From Lepidurus packardi (taxonomy: Eukaryota > Arthropoda > Branchiopoda > Notostraca > Triopsidae): 64,000 bases of DNA. Below are positions 46,301 to 59,043 of the stretch, piece by piece. The position numbers were made by a program, and so were the translations under genes. Within the stretch, counting starts at the first letter, position 1. The number at the start of each line of letters is the position of its first letter. The stretch spans positions 11,590,790 through 11,654,789 of the forward strand of contig JAKZAN010000002.1 in the NCBI GenBank assembly GCA_023053545.1. Reading direction: 5' to 3'. The notes under the pieces are model-generated. The model searched no databases and was not told where the DNA came from. It saw only the letters and a list, made by a program, of their open reading frames with translations.

Positions 46301-49300
46301 GCGCAGCAGACGGGAATTTTTTCTTTAGTGATTGACAGACTGCGACGCCCCTTATTGGGTACAAACGCGTCTTACAGCTGATGAACCACGATTAATCTCC
46401 TAGTCAAAAGAGCTCTCCATATCAAGGTTGTTTTTTTTTTGCCTCTGACCTCGACAATGCTGGACGCCGAGCCAACGACGCACGTTGTTGTGCAAAACGC
46501 AATTCCGACTCGTTTTTAGATGCCTGCATGCATAGGTTACAGCGTTAGAGTGAGCCGTGCCCTTCAATCCGACTCTCGACTTGAACCATTACCGACTTCG
46601 GGATTCCGGACCAGTTAAATAGGACTCATTATGACGTCCGCTGCAGTTTATAGTTGAGACTCCCCGCCCGCACCCATTGGGGTCAAACTAAAGCAGCACT
46701 GGCTTATTAGGGTCGAGTTCATCTATAGCAACTTCCTTCTGGCCACGTCGCTTACACACTTGCGCTCTTAATGAAACAATCAATAAATCCAGTATGTGGC
46801 GAGAAAGTGTTTTACGTCCCCCAAAACTTGAACATTATACATGGTCTGCTTAAAAAAAAAAGACAAAAAAAAACTTGGAGGTCAACAAAAAATTCTTGAC
46901 CCTCTAGAAACTTTCGTTCAGTTAGAAAAGCTAACAAGATAAGAAAAAATAAGAAAATTAAAGTGAAAATAAAATAAATAAATAAATACAAACTAATTAT
47001 ATTGGTTAAAAGAAGTATAAAAAGAATGCGAAACTGAACCCTAGACTTGCGAGCATACTCGGGAAATTGGATCGCAATGACCTCCAGAAAACCACGTACA
47101 AACTTAAGTCAAGGATCGTCGTCGTCACTGATCCCTGACTAAACTCGCATTTTTCTCGTTTTTTTTTTCTTGTAAATACTTTGTGAGGCTCCTTTTGATA
47201 CTCGAGATGACAAAGAGGATGAAATAAACCTTGATACTTAGTCCGGGGCATGGGACACAACCCATAATTCTTTTTTTAAAAATATTTTTGGTTTTTAAAT
47301 TCTGGATGCTGCAAGCAGAAAACCGCAGAAAATTGATTACAAATAGGTATCTTTTTCGGGGGGATCCTACCTCTGCGTCCATGGCGTTGGATTCTTGTTG
47401 TTGTTGCGCTGAAAATGAAGCGCCCAGGATTGGTGAAAGATTTGTCTGGTGCGCGAGTTCTAGACGCTTTTGCAAATGCCTCAAGATTTCAATGCGCGTG
47501 AGATAAGTTCAACAATGCACAACGTTTACAAACGTTTTCTTATTTTTTCCCTTTTTAAGTCAAGAAAGCTCGAGTGTTTTAGAAAGTCGAATTGGGATGG
47601 GAAAGACAAGAGCTGGGCGAGAATAGCAACTGCAAGTTGGTACTGTCCACACTGCTCTTTATGCTTTTGCTCCTAGCGAAGGTTCGGGACGGTCGCCGCT
47701 TTTACCGGGACCGAGGACTTGGTACGTCGACGTCGACCCGCTTGAAGCGCGCTCAGAGGGTGTCTAGCAAAGGGGTTTTCCCCCGCCCCTCCAAATTCGC
47801 CAAAAAAAAGTACCCAATCCACACTTTGCACAGGAGAGTCCGGGGGTGGAATTGCGGAACGACTCAACGCCGGATTGGCTGGAAAGCTAGTGCCAAAAAC
47901 ACCTTCGATTCACCCCCTTTGCCCGGATGAGTTTAAAGCTCTTTGCTGTAAACTCTCCTGAAACGGGCCCGGCCTAGGTTTACGGGGTGCCGCACTGCGG
48001 CTGCTATGCTACTTTGGCGTTCAGCCCTGGCCTTGTTCCCCTTGCTAAAAGGTCAAGGGTCATTCGTATGCCTTACCCCCCATACTTCCTTACTTTTACC
48101 TCGCCCCCAATAGTGCTACATCTGTGTTGCCAGAGTGGACATTACTTTTCAAACGAACAAAATATCGTCCACCTTTTTCTAGCTTCCCCGCTGAGCTTTT
48201 CATTGTTGAAGTCGCATCGGCAACCTCATATATCCTGTAATCCAGCAGTGCTACAATGAATCCAACCTAGTTGAACCCTAGTTACTTCAATATCCAGGTC
48301 CAATAAGAAAAAAAAAAGAATATAACGCCTAGCTGCAAGTTCTCGACCGCGCTAGAAGTTCAACCTGGATACGACCTCGTTCCGGCAAAAACAGTGACAC
48401 TTTGCATGTCAGAACCCAACAATGGGGTGTCCCAGAATAGTTTCTTATGCAGCGGTATAACTGGCTCGATTCCGCTGGACCTTCTAGGTAACTGCATTAA
48501 AACCCAGCCAAACTAGAATGAATTCCGCCCCGAAAGGACAACCTGAAACTTGCGCACACATACGCCGGGTGCAAGGTATAATACCACCTATTGATCTCAC
48601 CAACCCAGACTTAACATTTTCGCTTGCTTTTGCATCTTCATCCCAGGACTATTTGTATCCTTACTGGATCTCAAGCAAGAATCTCAAGTGCATTCTTACT
48701 TGCAAAATAGCCCCATTACTAATTGTTTCCGCGCTTTCTCTTTTTTAGAGTTCGCCCGTGCGTTAAGAATGGTAAAAAAAAACTGCAAAGCTGGCTAATC
48801 GCCGAGACTTTGGACCACTTGATTATTTTCATTCTGCAATGTGAGATTGCTAATGGCGCATGCGAAAAGAAGGAATCCGGCATCTTCGTCCCGACATAAG
48901 AAAAACCGCGAAAGTAAAGAGAGTAGAGAAAAGGTAGAAGACTTTTGGCAAAACCTGCAATGAGGAAGCAGACTGGATCGATGAAGCTGTCTGCCACCCT
49001 TGCTCGCAAGGAAAACCCTTTTCGCCAACTGCACAGCTGATAACAGGGGTCCCCTCTTTAGTCCCGTGTCATTTTGTACGAATAGTCGCCAAAACGCTCG
49101 CAATAATTACGGGCAAAAAGCGCCAGCCCAAAAGTGTCGGCCTTTACGTGATCTCGGTACTTGATTTCTGTCTCGCAATCTTTTCTGCGGTGAGCCTAAC
49201 CCCACTTACTCCCCCGAATTAAATCGCGTAGGATAATCTAACCTTTCAAACAAATCTAAAAAAAAATTCTGCTAGATCCTGCTTGCTATTCTGAAATAAG

Positions 49301-52300
49301 ATGTTTTTAGCTTAAGAAAGTGAACCACGCCTAATTCCTTGCACAAATTAAACCGAACCTTTCACACATTCTAACCATTTCAAGATCTCTCCGTTAAACA
49401 ACACATTCGATGTAGTTTGAAAGCTCGTGGTCTGTTAGTTTAGAACAAACAAGTTTTCCATTTCCGGCTACCAAACAACAAACGTTTCAAGCATCTATAA
49501 TAACGTTATATCTGTTCCTACTAGATGGCGTCTGCTACGCTATTTCTATCCAATATACGTAATCATCACCAGCATTTCAACCAAGCGTTTGGGAAGCTTA
49601 AACTTCGTGAAATTGAGTGAATGTGGTGGTAAAAGTTTGAAACTTGAACTGCCTTCATTTGTTGCTGCTGAAGAAAAAAAAAAACTCCAATCAACTGAGG
49701 TAACTCCAAGCGCGACAAAGTAATTCAACACCTTTCATGTCTCAATAGTCTTTCATCTCCCCTCTTCAAACGTCTCTCTAGATTCAATCAATTTTACAAC
49801 ACTGGAGGTTGCAACCCGCATTGTCGAAAATCTTCTTGTCCTATCTCGCTAAACCTCGAATCTCGTTAAATCCTGATAAGAACCCAAGTACCCCACATGG
49901 GAATTTTGGCAAAATCAAAAGGCTGCTTTTACTATTGAAAACCGCTCTCCTCCAAGGGGTTTTTACTCGACCAAAAAGGATTAAAACGCGAGATAAGAAA
50001 CGAAGAAGGGGAGATAGCCAAGCCGGTAGATCCTAAATACGGTATCTATCTATTATGCAAATCTCCCGTTTTTTTGCAAAGACACCCTCGCCTTTTCACA
50101 CACTACGTGAAGTGGTCCCTTTCTCTCTCGCTTTCCACCGTTCGCTTTTCTGGAAAATTTGTCTCTGCCTTTGATTTTCCTATTTTCTTCAGACTATAGC
50201 GATACGCTCCAGTCGTTTTTGTTATGCTAATGAGCCTTGAAAGTTGAAGGGAGGGAAAAAGAAAGGTCATCCATCACATCTGCTTGCCCATGTCTCCCCC
50301 TCCCTCCCGAATCTTAGGACTCTTGCCTTACTTTGCAAAGCCCCCTCAGTTTCACACCAAGATAGTTTTGATGGTAAGTTTAGCATTCCTCATTTTCTCA
50401 AGATTTCTACCCCCCAAATATGAAATGGGAAAACAGTCCCTTTCCAAGAAAAGCAACAGAAACGGCAAAAAGTGTGTGAGAGAGACCGTATGTGGTAAAC
50501 GTGTAAAGACGCAACACGGTGAAAAGACAGCTGCTCCTGCACAAGAATGCGTGAGCAAGAACCGTAGTTCCGCCATCTTCCTTAATAGGATGGAAACTTG
50601 ACTGAAATTGTGCCCGAAAAGGAGGTTAAAGAGTGATTAACCTTCTTACGCTTTTAGGTTTCACAAGTTGAAACAGATAACAACTGCTGTCCAATGATCT
50701 GTAATTTCATCTACCTTTCCATATGGCGCCGCATGTGGCTCTTCTTTTGCCCCCAAAAGAGGGGGGTTGCTGATTGGTGGCCCAAAATCCATACCATACC
50801 ATGCCTTTACACAACCTTGCATACAGCACACACACGACCGCCCTCCCCCCTTCTCTTATGTAATGAATTCACCCCTCTTTATACTCAGGCTTGCACGGTG
50901 GGGAAGTTTTAAAGGTTGTAACTTGTCAAAGAGGCTTTTTAGAGTTCCGGTGTGGCTGCAGCTGCTGCTGCAGCGTGATCATCGCGACAGCAGTTGGTAT
51001 GCACAAGGACAGACTATAGATGGATCGCAACAGAGGGGAATTTAACACTCTACAGTTTACACATTTAAAAAAAAAAAAGGATCGGGAGAGTGGGGAAAAA
51101 AGACACGATTGAGCCTAGCACGACAAAAAAAGAATGTTTTCGCTTGAATGACTCCAAGAAGCAAATCGTCTTTGATGCCAGCATCCATTCTCGACAATCG
51201 CTTGATGTGAAAATAAACCACGAGTTCGTATCTTTTCCATGTGTCCGAGCTTATCAACTTCATTAGCTTCGTGCGTCTCTAAACCAAGGATGCTCCACAG
51301 CTTGGAAGTGCTTTACAACTTTCGACAAGATGTGTTAAATTGTTTGTCAAGTGAATATTGATTCTATTAAGCGGAGATTCTAATAATCGAAATTCGGGAA
51401 TATGTACCTACAGATTAGACCCACTATTGTATTTTTGGTAACGATTTTCCATCAGTTTTGATAAGAGATGATTGATGCATTTCCAATTTAACGGCCGCTT
51501 CCCTTTGTGGCAAATCTTTTAAAATTTTACATCAGCTTCAATGAGCCGCAACTTCTCTTTTAGATTTAAATAAAATATTATCTAGTTCGTCGCCATTTTT
51601 ATACAACCACATTTTAAATCACAACTAACACCGCATTTGAAGCCCTAATCCTACGCTTAGATAGGGTTCAACATAAAATCCCTTCTAATTTTCCTGTCAA
51701 TTACAGGAACTGGTCATTCAATTGAATAATCTGCTCATTTAATTGACTGTGGAGTATAGAAGGGATTTTCACCAAAGCGTAGTAGCAGGCTGGAAATGAC
51801 AGGATTGGTCAAAACGACATAAAAGCAATGTCATTGATCAATATAAAAGTTCCATGTAACGATCACTACTGTAGTTTCGTTACTGTACTGTGAAGATTCT
51901 TTTAAAATTGAATCTAATATCCGAAAGTGTGATTCTAGTAACCGACCGAAATGCTACGAATTCTATCATTATGAATACTTTAAAATTACCTTTAAAATTG
52001 GATTCCATAGAGAAGCTGATTCTAATAACCAGTGATCACAATTAGCGGCATCTACTGTACTTTTTTATTTGTATAAAACAAGAAAAGTTTCCAAAGAAAT
52101 CCAACGAATTTCAAAAACGATTGAAATGTTACTTTGTGGTAAAAAGTTGCATTCAATGTCAATGTGGAAATTGAAATTGGACAAAAAAAAACAAGCCAGG
52201 CACCGGAAGCTGACATGAATAGGCTTCAGTTCTAAACATGTCGACATTTGGGCTTGCATTTGGGTCCCAATACGAGTCAGTTTGGGTTTGGCGCAGAGAA

Positions 52301-55075
52301 TGGGTCCTGTCAATCAGTCCCCCTTCCCTCAAGGAATGAATTATCCACCCAAGAATGAATTGGGCACAGCCCAGGCCTGCTCCCGGTAACTTGCGTGAGG
52401 TTACCAAGTACACAAGCTACTCTGTGTGGGGACGTATTGGGACTTGTCGTTTCCCCCTACCGCTTTCCATGCCTGGCTCTTAATACAGCTACTTTGGGGC
52501 TTTATTTGGCAGATTGGGATGGATTTCAATGGGCCACAAACCATCGCCTTTAGGCGCCAGGTGTTGCGCGTGTGTGTGGCATAGATAAATTACCTTGTTC
52601 CTTACGTCCTATGGCACGGCCTGGCCTTGAACGCATACTATCCATGCATACACTTGAGACTCCACACACATGCTTACGTTATTTTTCAAGGTGGAGTAGA
52701 CCCCGTTGATCCACTAAGCAAAGAAAAACAAGACAAAAGGCACAAAAAGTCACAAACAAGCCTCATTAGTTCCTTTAAACGAGGTCTATAAACCACCTTT
52801 CCCCCCACCATTCCTTTCACCGATGCTGCTGATACCCCGTACGCCTTTAATCGATGCTTTTTTCGTGAATTACTTGGGCTTTGCTTGGCCGACTTGATTG
52901 TCGTCTGGAGCCTAGCTTCTGGGGACGGTTTCAAATATCCAATACATACATTAAAACTAGTTCTTATTACTTTTTAAAAAGGGATATCCGCAGGGAGGGT
53001 CATTGTGCTTATTAAACATAAGAAAAACACAAAAATATATATTTAAAAAATAAATAAGAAAAACGAAGCACAACAAGCTGATACAGAGGCGTCTTGGCCG
53101 AGAGTTAGGGCTTTTAGATACAAGGGCAATTCCATCCAGAGGCGACACTTGAAAACAGCTTTGGGGATTTTTGGCAGTGAAACTCGAAACTTGAAACCCC
53201 CTTTTCATTCACCGAGTTTAGCTGGCCACGTCACAGAGTCTTGTAGCTCGGGAAAAAAGGGGGATTACTCTTAACATACTACGCATTTGAGCTTCCAAAG
53301 TTATTTAGTGGCTGGGGAGCGAAAATTCTTTGGTCAAGTGGTGAAAGAAAGAGTGCATTCTGTAAAAACGTGCAGAACAGACGGCCGTCTTTCATAAAAC
53401 GAACGAATGGCCCTGACCCTTTCCCGAACTGGCGACGTAGATGTGTATATATAGTAGAACATTACAAACTCCCACGAGATGACTTAGAGTACGAGAGGCA
53501 TGGCATGTGACACATGGTTTTCTCATGCACATGCATGTGGTAAGCGCAAAGACAGCAACACGCCTGGCCAATGTCTTCTTTCTCTCTCTCCTTCTTCCAA
53601 CCGTTGAATACTTTACCCAAAAAATAATGAAGAAAAAAACGGCACGACTCATGCTATTTGCAACGCTAAGACCCAGACCTTGACTCTTGGGGCCCAAAAT
53701 TCTTGCGATTATTAAAAATAACTCTTCAAGGCAGGAAAAAACGCCAGGAATGGGCTTGGAATGCTAAACATTCTTTGGGAGATTCGTACAACGCTTTAAA
53801 AGGGGTTCGCAGCATTCATCTCAAGACTAGAGACGACTAAATGGTACAAATGGGCGTTTTCTTGAAACGAGACCGGAAACCACGTCCGTGCAGACAAGGA
53901 ATATTGCGAAAAAAAGGAAAACCCCATTGCGTGGGCGAGAAAAGGAAGATAGAAAGGATCATAAAGAAATAAAAGTTGATGAGAAACTTACAGGTGATTC
54001 TTTGGCGACGTCACCGTTCTTGGCTTCCTCTTTCACTTTCTTTTCTCTTCGCAAGAAGGAAAAGCTGCGGAAAGAGCGCTTCTTCTTCACTTTTTCCTTC
54101 TTTTCTTCCTTGGCTGCAGCCTCCTTGTTGTTTTCCGGAGATTTTGCCACTTCTTTGTCGTCTACTTTGCTCTCATTGGCTTCAATTTGGCTCTTTTCCT
54201 TGCTGTCTTCTGTCGTCGTTTCCTGCAAATACACCAACCAACCAAACTTCATTAGTTACGGTGTCGACAAACGGACAAAGTCACGTCTTCCTCCCTATCC
54301 CTTCTCAACTAAAGTGAACAATTTCATGCAAAACCAAAAACAAAGTAAAAAAACAAATTCTACAAAAGTTTGATCGTTTGTTTGCAAAACAAAAGGAATG
54401 AAAATGTTTCATTTGCTTTCTCTTCCCTTCCCTTGAAGTTAATTAACGTGGTAACCCTTATTTCTATTTTTAATCCCCTTTTTTAATCAACAATACTCTA
54501 GAACATAGTTCCACTCCACGCGCGTGCTAAAAGCCCACAAAACATTTCAAGTTACTAACTCTGTTTATCTCCTGTCTCGTGGTGCCATATTTATGGACAA
54601 GTCAAAAGCCCCCAAAGAGCGCCATGACCCTTGAATGCCTAATGAGTCCCACCTATTAGGTAAAGAGCTCTCGCGGTTCCCTTTTTTATTATATGTTCCT
54701 GCCTCTTCTTTCCCCCCTCCCTTTGCACGCTCGCCAAGTTTCCACCCCGGGCCCAAACAAATAAAAAGAGCTTCAGGCTCAATTAGGCTTAAAGTGAACT
54801 AAAATACCCAAATTTGTAGGCCGGAAAGAAGGTCTCAAATAAAAAAATAAAATAAAAAATATCCTTACGTTCAGCTGTGTCTGTTCTTGAGGCTTAGAGT
54901 CGCCATTCACGGTCGTCTTTTCTTGCTTGTCTTGTTGCTCTTCTTCCACTTTTTCTATCGTGGGAGCTTCGCTGACGGCTTTGTCTTTGCTGTCTGTGGA
55001 CGCGGTTTCTAGTGCTGCCGTTTTCTTGGGGGACGTCGTGATGTCCACTGATCGCTTGCTCTGTTTCATACCCAT
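43374..55075 (-). CDS. Akap200: Akap200 ortholog: MARCKS-like A-kinase anchoring protein
   Basis: Drosophila Akap200 anchors PKA type II at membranes and actin and carries a MARCKS-type effector domain. Exons: 55075-54869, 54222-53992, 45970-45848, 45746-45618, 45281-44214, 43618-43511 and 43436-43374; together 642 aa in frame. The N-terminus MGMKQSKRSVDITTSPKK matches the fly protein start as I recall it and offers Gly2 for myristoylation. Exon 2 holds a basic, Ser/Phe-containing effector-like stretch (EKVKKKRSFRSFSFLRREKK). The rest is acidic Ala/Glu/Pro-rich; exon 5 contains amphipathic segments (for example SISELILAVEELTIVAE) that could bind PKA RII. All joined exons are phase 0, allowing cassette splicing. 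An 8 kb intron separates the membrane/effector exons from the rest. Confidence 0.85.
45971..53991. other. Large Akap200 intron (8 kb)
   Basis: Non-coding apart from a possible internal first exon (47371-47382). It contains A/T homopolymer runs, a motif of GATTCTA type repeated near 51358, 51930 and 52018, and no recognisable transposon or gene. Confidence 0.6.
47371..47382 (-). CDS. Possible alternative first coding exon of Akap200 (Met-Asp-Ala-Glu)
   Basis: On the minus strand, ACGCCATGGACGCAGAG is followed directly by a GTAGG donor. The ATG has a strong Kozak context and the four codons end in phase 0, so it can join any downstream Akap200 exon. It would give an isoform without the myristoylated N-terminus and effector domain. 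Inference only. Confidence 0.35.
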
Positions 55076-58000
55076 GATGATGTACAAAAATAGATTGGTT
55101 CTTAAAAACTGCAAAAAAATCGGATAAAAATCCACAGGTCCGCTTCACACCAACCCAGTAGCACACTTCGGGTTCCACAAAAAATCACCAACCGCCGGAC
55201 GCCAATTTGACTGGCCTAAGTATCAAGTACAGGAATCTTTTACGCTCTCCCACACCTATAAAAATAACGAAAAATGAAAACAATGGTTTCATTAAAAACA
55301 GTCATCCTTAAGGTACAATTTCCCCTTCATGAATCAGGTTTTCACCTGTTTAGGGTAAAACCAGGTTGTTCCTCAGTTATTTTGTGTTGGCTTACACGTT
55401 AACAACGCTTCTATTTTTAGTCATTTTTTCGTGAGACCAGATGCGCAGCACTAAAAGAAAGTTTCCACGATGTACGGAAGTGCGGACTAATACGCAAACC
55501 GAGTTCCCTTACACGTATGGGAAAACAAGCATACCTTTCAGTGGCTCCCTTTCACACACACATACACACGCATACGCTGCAAACTTTGGTAATCTACCTC
55601 CAGCTCCTTACACCAACAACTGCTCCGATTGCAACGCTGAAAAGGACAGTAACCTTTGAGAAAGCCTTTGGTTGTTCTGGTACATTCGCACTGTGTCTGT
55701 GTGATGAACACAGCATGACCACGGAGGGTTCTAGCCTAAGGGCTTGAAAACTTCATCAGCAGCTCAGCTGAGGCAAGTCATTAAGGGATCATCACACATC
55801 ACGTGTCACCATGCCCGGGTTCGAAGTAACGACAATCTGGTGTCGGTGAGAGCTTGTCCTACCGTTTGCTATACGCAGTGAAAGCCAGACATGTACCAAA
55901 TGCCGTTTTGGTTATGGTAACCAACCAACGGAAAGCAAGGACACGGTCAGGCCGTGCACATCTGGAGTTTTCCACTCCACAGAAGACCATCGCCATCACA
56001 CACAACAAACAACACATAACATAACATACGCATCCTTCAACGAATCTCGCAATTCTGCCCAGCACGTGCCATACTGCGGCTCTAAGACTATCTTAAGCTA
56101 GGGGTGCTTCTTAATATAGCTTAATATTGCATTTTTTCAATAGAAAAATTTGGCCATGAACATTCCCGAATGATAGAACATGATTTAGAGACCATATGTG
56201 ACCTGCATACCAAGCAAAACGTCACTTCCTTTGACTCGTTTGTGAACCAAGCTTTGCATACCAAAAACCTGTCTTAAAAAAAAGAAGCAAGAAAAGATAA
56301 AGCGTTGGCTTTACACGTTTTAAAACCCAAGCACGTCTTCTTTGTTGCCTACGAGGTAACATTCTTCCAGTTCTTCATTTCTACCTAAGGACTCGGTGAC
56401 CATTTCCAATTAAGGACACAAACAAGACCAGCCAAGCCGAAAAACGTTCCAAACTATTGCAATCCGAAAGACTATATTGTCGCAACCTATACTTCTGGCC
56501 TTAGCCCTTCGGTCCAGGGCAACTGTCATCTATGCTAATCAACAATTCCTGGAAAATCGCAAGTCGATCGCTTAAAAACAGCATAAATACACTCAGGGAA
56601 GAAAGTAAAAAAGCAAGAAAATCGTAGCTAAAAGCATTTAATCTAAATACCAAAGGTCAGCCAGACTCATTAGCCGCTTAATGAGAGCAAGAGTAATTGA
56701 AACTTCCCCTTTCTACTTGCTGTCCTCTTGTATTAATTTTAGTACACACCTAGCCCTCGCCACAGCATCTAAGTAATTACCAGATCGGACCCTAATCAAA
56801 GTGGACTATATCGTGAGAAACAATAGCCAGTAACCACTAACACGCAACGCCATTTCCCGTCTCATGGCTCCATGCCTAAGTCTAAAACCCTCAAGATTTC
56901 CGAAAATTGTAACTTTTAGGCTTGAGTATATGTACCAAGAAGAAGATCCCTTTGATTAGCCAAGGAGGAAGACAAAAGGAACCGATATTACTCTAGCTTG
57001 CTAGCTTACAGGGAAAAAAGCTACCCCCAGATTTCCGGGGCGTTTTTTTTTTCTTCTCTTGTTCTTTATCTCTGGCGTATGCGATACACTACACTATATG
57101 TAATCCATAGTGTAAAGGAAAGTTCCCAAACGTACATACTCTCCGATACGGACAAAACATCTTCGAAATCCCAACTTCACACGAGTTTTAGGGAATAAAG
57201 GAACATAAGCTTCCGTGTAAGATTCTTCCCACGCATTCAAGTCTCCTCTTCATATAGTAAAGATCCGGAGATTTGCCCAATTGGGGGATTTTTCTGTTTA
57301 CTCTTACTTTTCTTTCTACAAAAGTAAAGAAAACTAAACCCACTAGTAAACTAATTAACGTCTCAACGCAAACACCAAGACGAATGACGTGGTTCTAACC
57401 AAAACCTCCCCTCCTTTTCATCCGTCTTTTGCCTTTGCGTCCTACAATTCGCACTCTCATTTTTTAGCGCGAGGCTTTCTTTAATATGAGTGGTGGTGTA
57501 ATGCTTTGTATTGCCCAAACTACATCTTTTCTAAGCCACCCAATACTAAAGAACTGGGAATTAAAAATGAAAGAGAGGGAGAGACGATTGGTGTGCGTGT
57601 ATGGGTGTGCAAGCTTAAGAATAGACGCGCATAAGAAGCATGGTTCAAAACTTGTGCATTCGACCGAAAAGATCAATAACCGTGCACCAGAGCTCTTTTT
57701 AACTTCCTTTACGCCTTTGCTTTCTACCTTTTTACGTTTTACAACTTCTTCCAACGTGACAAATGTAAAAGAGAGCTCCCCTCGTAATACTGCTTCGTCA
57801 ACCACTTACTACTCCACACAAATTAGGGGATCCCCCCCCTTTCTCACTAGTATACCGCAACGTTACTTTTCCTTAATATATTTTCGCTGCCACAAACTAA
57901 AACTACCAGAAATATTGATTTTATGAACTTTACTCGTCTCCGCCCCAGCTAATTCAATTGCCTTTTTTTTAAAAGAAAGGTTCCCAAATGAGGATCGTGG

Positions 58001-58579
58001 ATCGCGTCACGTGCCAATCCAAATTAAACTTTTTCTCTCCCAGCGCGTCCCGGTGAACGTGTGTTGGATAGGGTTTCAAAGAGACCGTAACCGTGCCTCT
58101 TGAATGGGCATACAAACAGTTATTTTTAAGAAGCCCGAAGGGCCCCACAAAAGTCGCTATTATTAAAATAATTGAACTCCGGCGTGACTTTCATTATTCT
58201 TTCCCCCTACCTCACAGTCCCACGCAAATTGCGGTCACCCACGCCTTATCAGTCCCTGTACCGCGCGCTTCCACCATACGCTTAGAAATTAAAAGCTCTG
58301 TAAACTAGGCAATAGACGACACGAAAATGTATACTTGCGCTCCGTTAACAGATGATTCACTACAGTCCAGCTTTCAGCACCCTTTACTAAGTCTTTACAA
58401 TTCACCACATGGACATTTCAACACGTTGTTCGGATTTAGTGACAAACGGGTGTTATGTATCCCGCTGTAAAGGTGACTTTCGGACAACGAATTTTTTTTA
58501 GCTAATGGAGTGAAAGAAAGTATAAGTTTTAACTATTCTCGTCAACGAAAGCTGACGAGAATTGTTAACTTAAGCTAAC

Positions 58580-58617
58580 TAACCTAACGTAACCTATGCT
58601 AATGTAACCTAACCTAC
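58580..58617. repeat. Degenerate CCTAA (TTAGG) run
   Basis: ACCTAACGTAACCTATGC followed by GTAACCTAACCTA. Similar short runs occur at about 18180-18208 and 25996-26013. TTAGG is the common arthropod telomere unit, but these are short and interstitial. Confidence 0.5.
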
Positions 58618-58918
58618 TTGATTTCCAATCAAACTACCCATTTTCAACTCAAGTGACACCTACTTGTCATTCCTTTTTCGGAGAACGTTTTGCAACAATA
58701 TGACACAGTAGTGTCAACTTTGACCTCGCGGTTTTTAACCGAGGAACCAGTTGGGACATTTCATGACAATGGCATGCCATATCAGCTAGTCTATATCACG
58801 TGATGTTGGACCTAAAGAAACCTAAACCTGACCCAACTAACCTCAACCAAACCTTGTCTAGTTCTAGATGGCATGCCGTTTGTAGTGATTTGTATGCGTA
58901 GTTAATTAACAAGGCTTA

Positions 58919-59043
58919 TAGCGCGTTCCACTGGCTGCACTACTTTAGGCACTAAGTGAATGTACCCAGTGTGTAAGCGTATCCATGTTTGCCACTCCGA
59001 GGGCCAAAAAATATTGCACCAGTGCAGCCAGTGGAACGCGCTA
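58919..59043. mobile_element. Small MITE with 23-bp perfect terminal inverted repeats and TTA duplication
   Basis: A 125 bp element. The left end 58919-58941 starts TAGCGCGTTCCACTGGC, and the right end 59021-59043 is its exact reverse complement over 23 bp. TTA flanks both sides (58916-58918 and 59044-59046) as a target-site duplication. Three-base TWA duplications are typical of PIF/Harbinger-type elements. There is no coding capacity, so it depends on a transposase elsewhere. Confidence 0.8.

Noticed and set aside
47592..47930. 112-codon plus-strand ORF in the Akap200 intron
   Set aside because: Basic, irregular sequence with no recognisable domain; probably chance in a GC-richer stretch.
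53888..54373. 161-codon plus-strand ORF
   Set aside because: Antisense of the Akap200 effector-domain exon; Phe/Ser/Leu-rich because the sense strand is Lys/Glu-rich.
55800..55830. GGTTCGAA motif resembling a tRNA T-arm
   Set aside because: No matching acceptor, D or anticodon arms could be drawn around it.
57464..57926. Overlapping 113- and 146-codon ORFs on opposite strands
   Set aside because: No family motif, no splice-supported extension; compatible with chance in low-stop-codon DNA.
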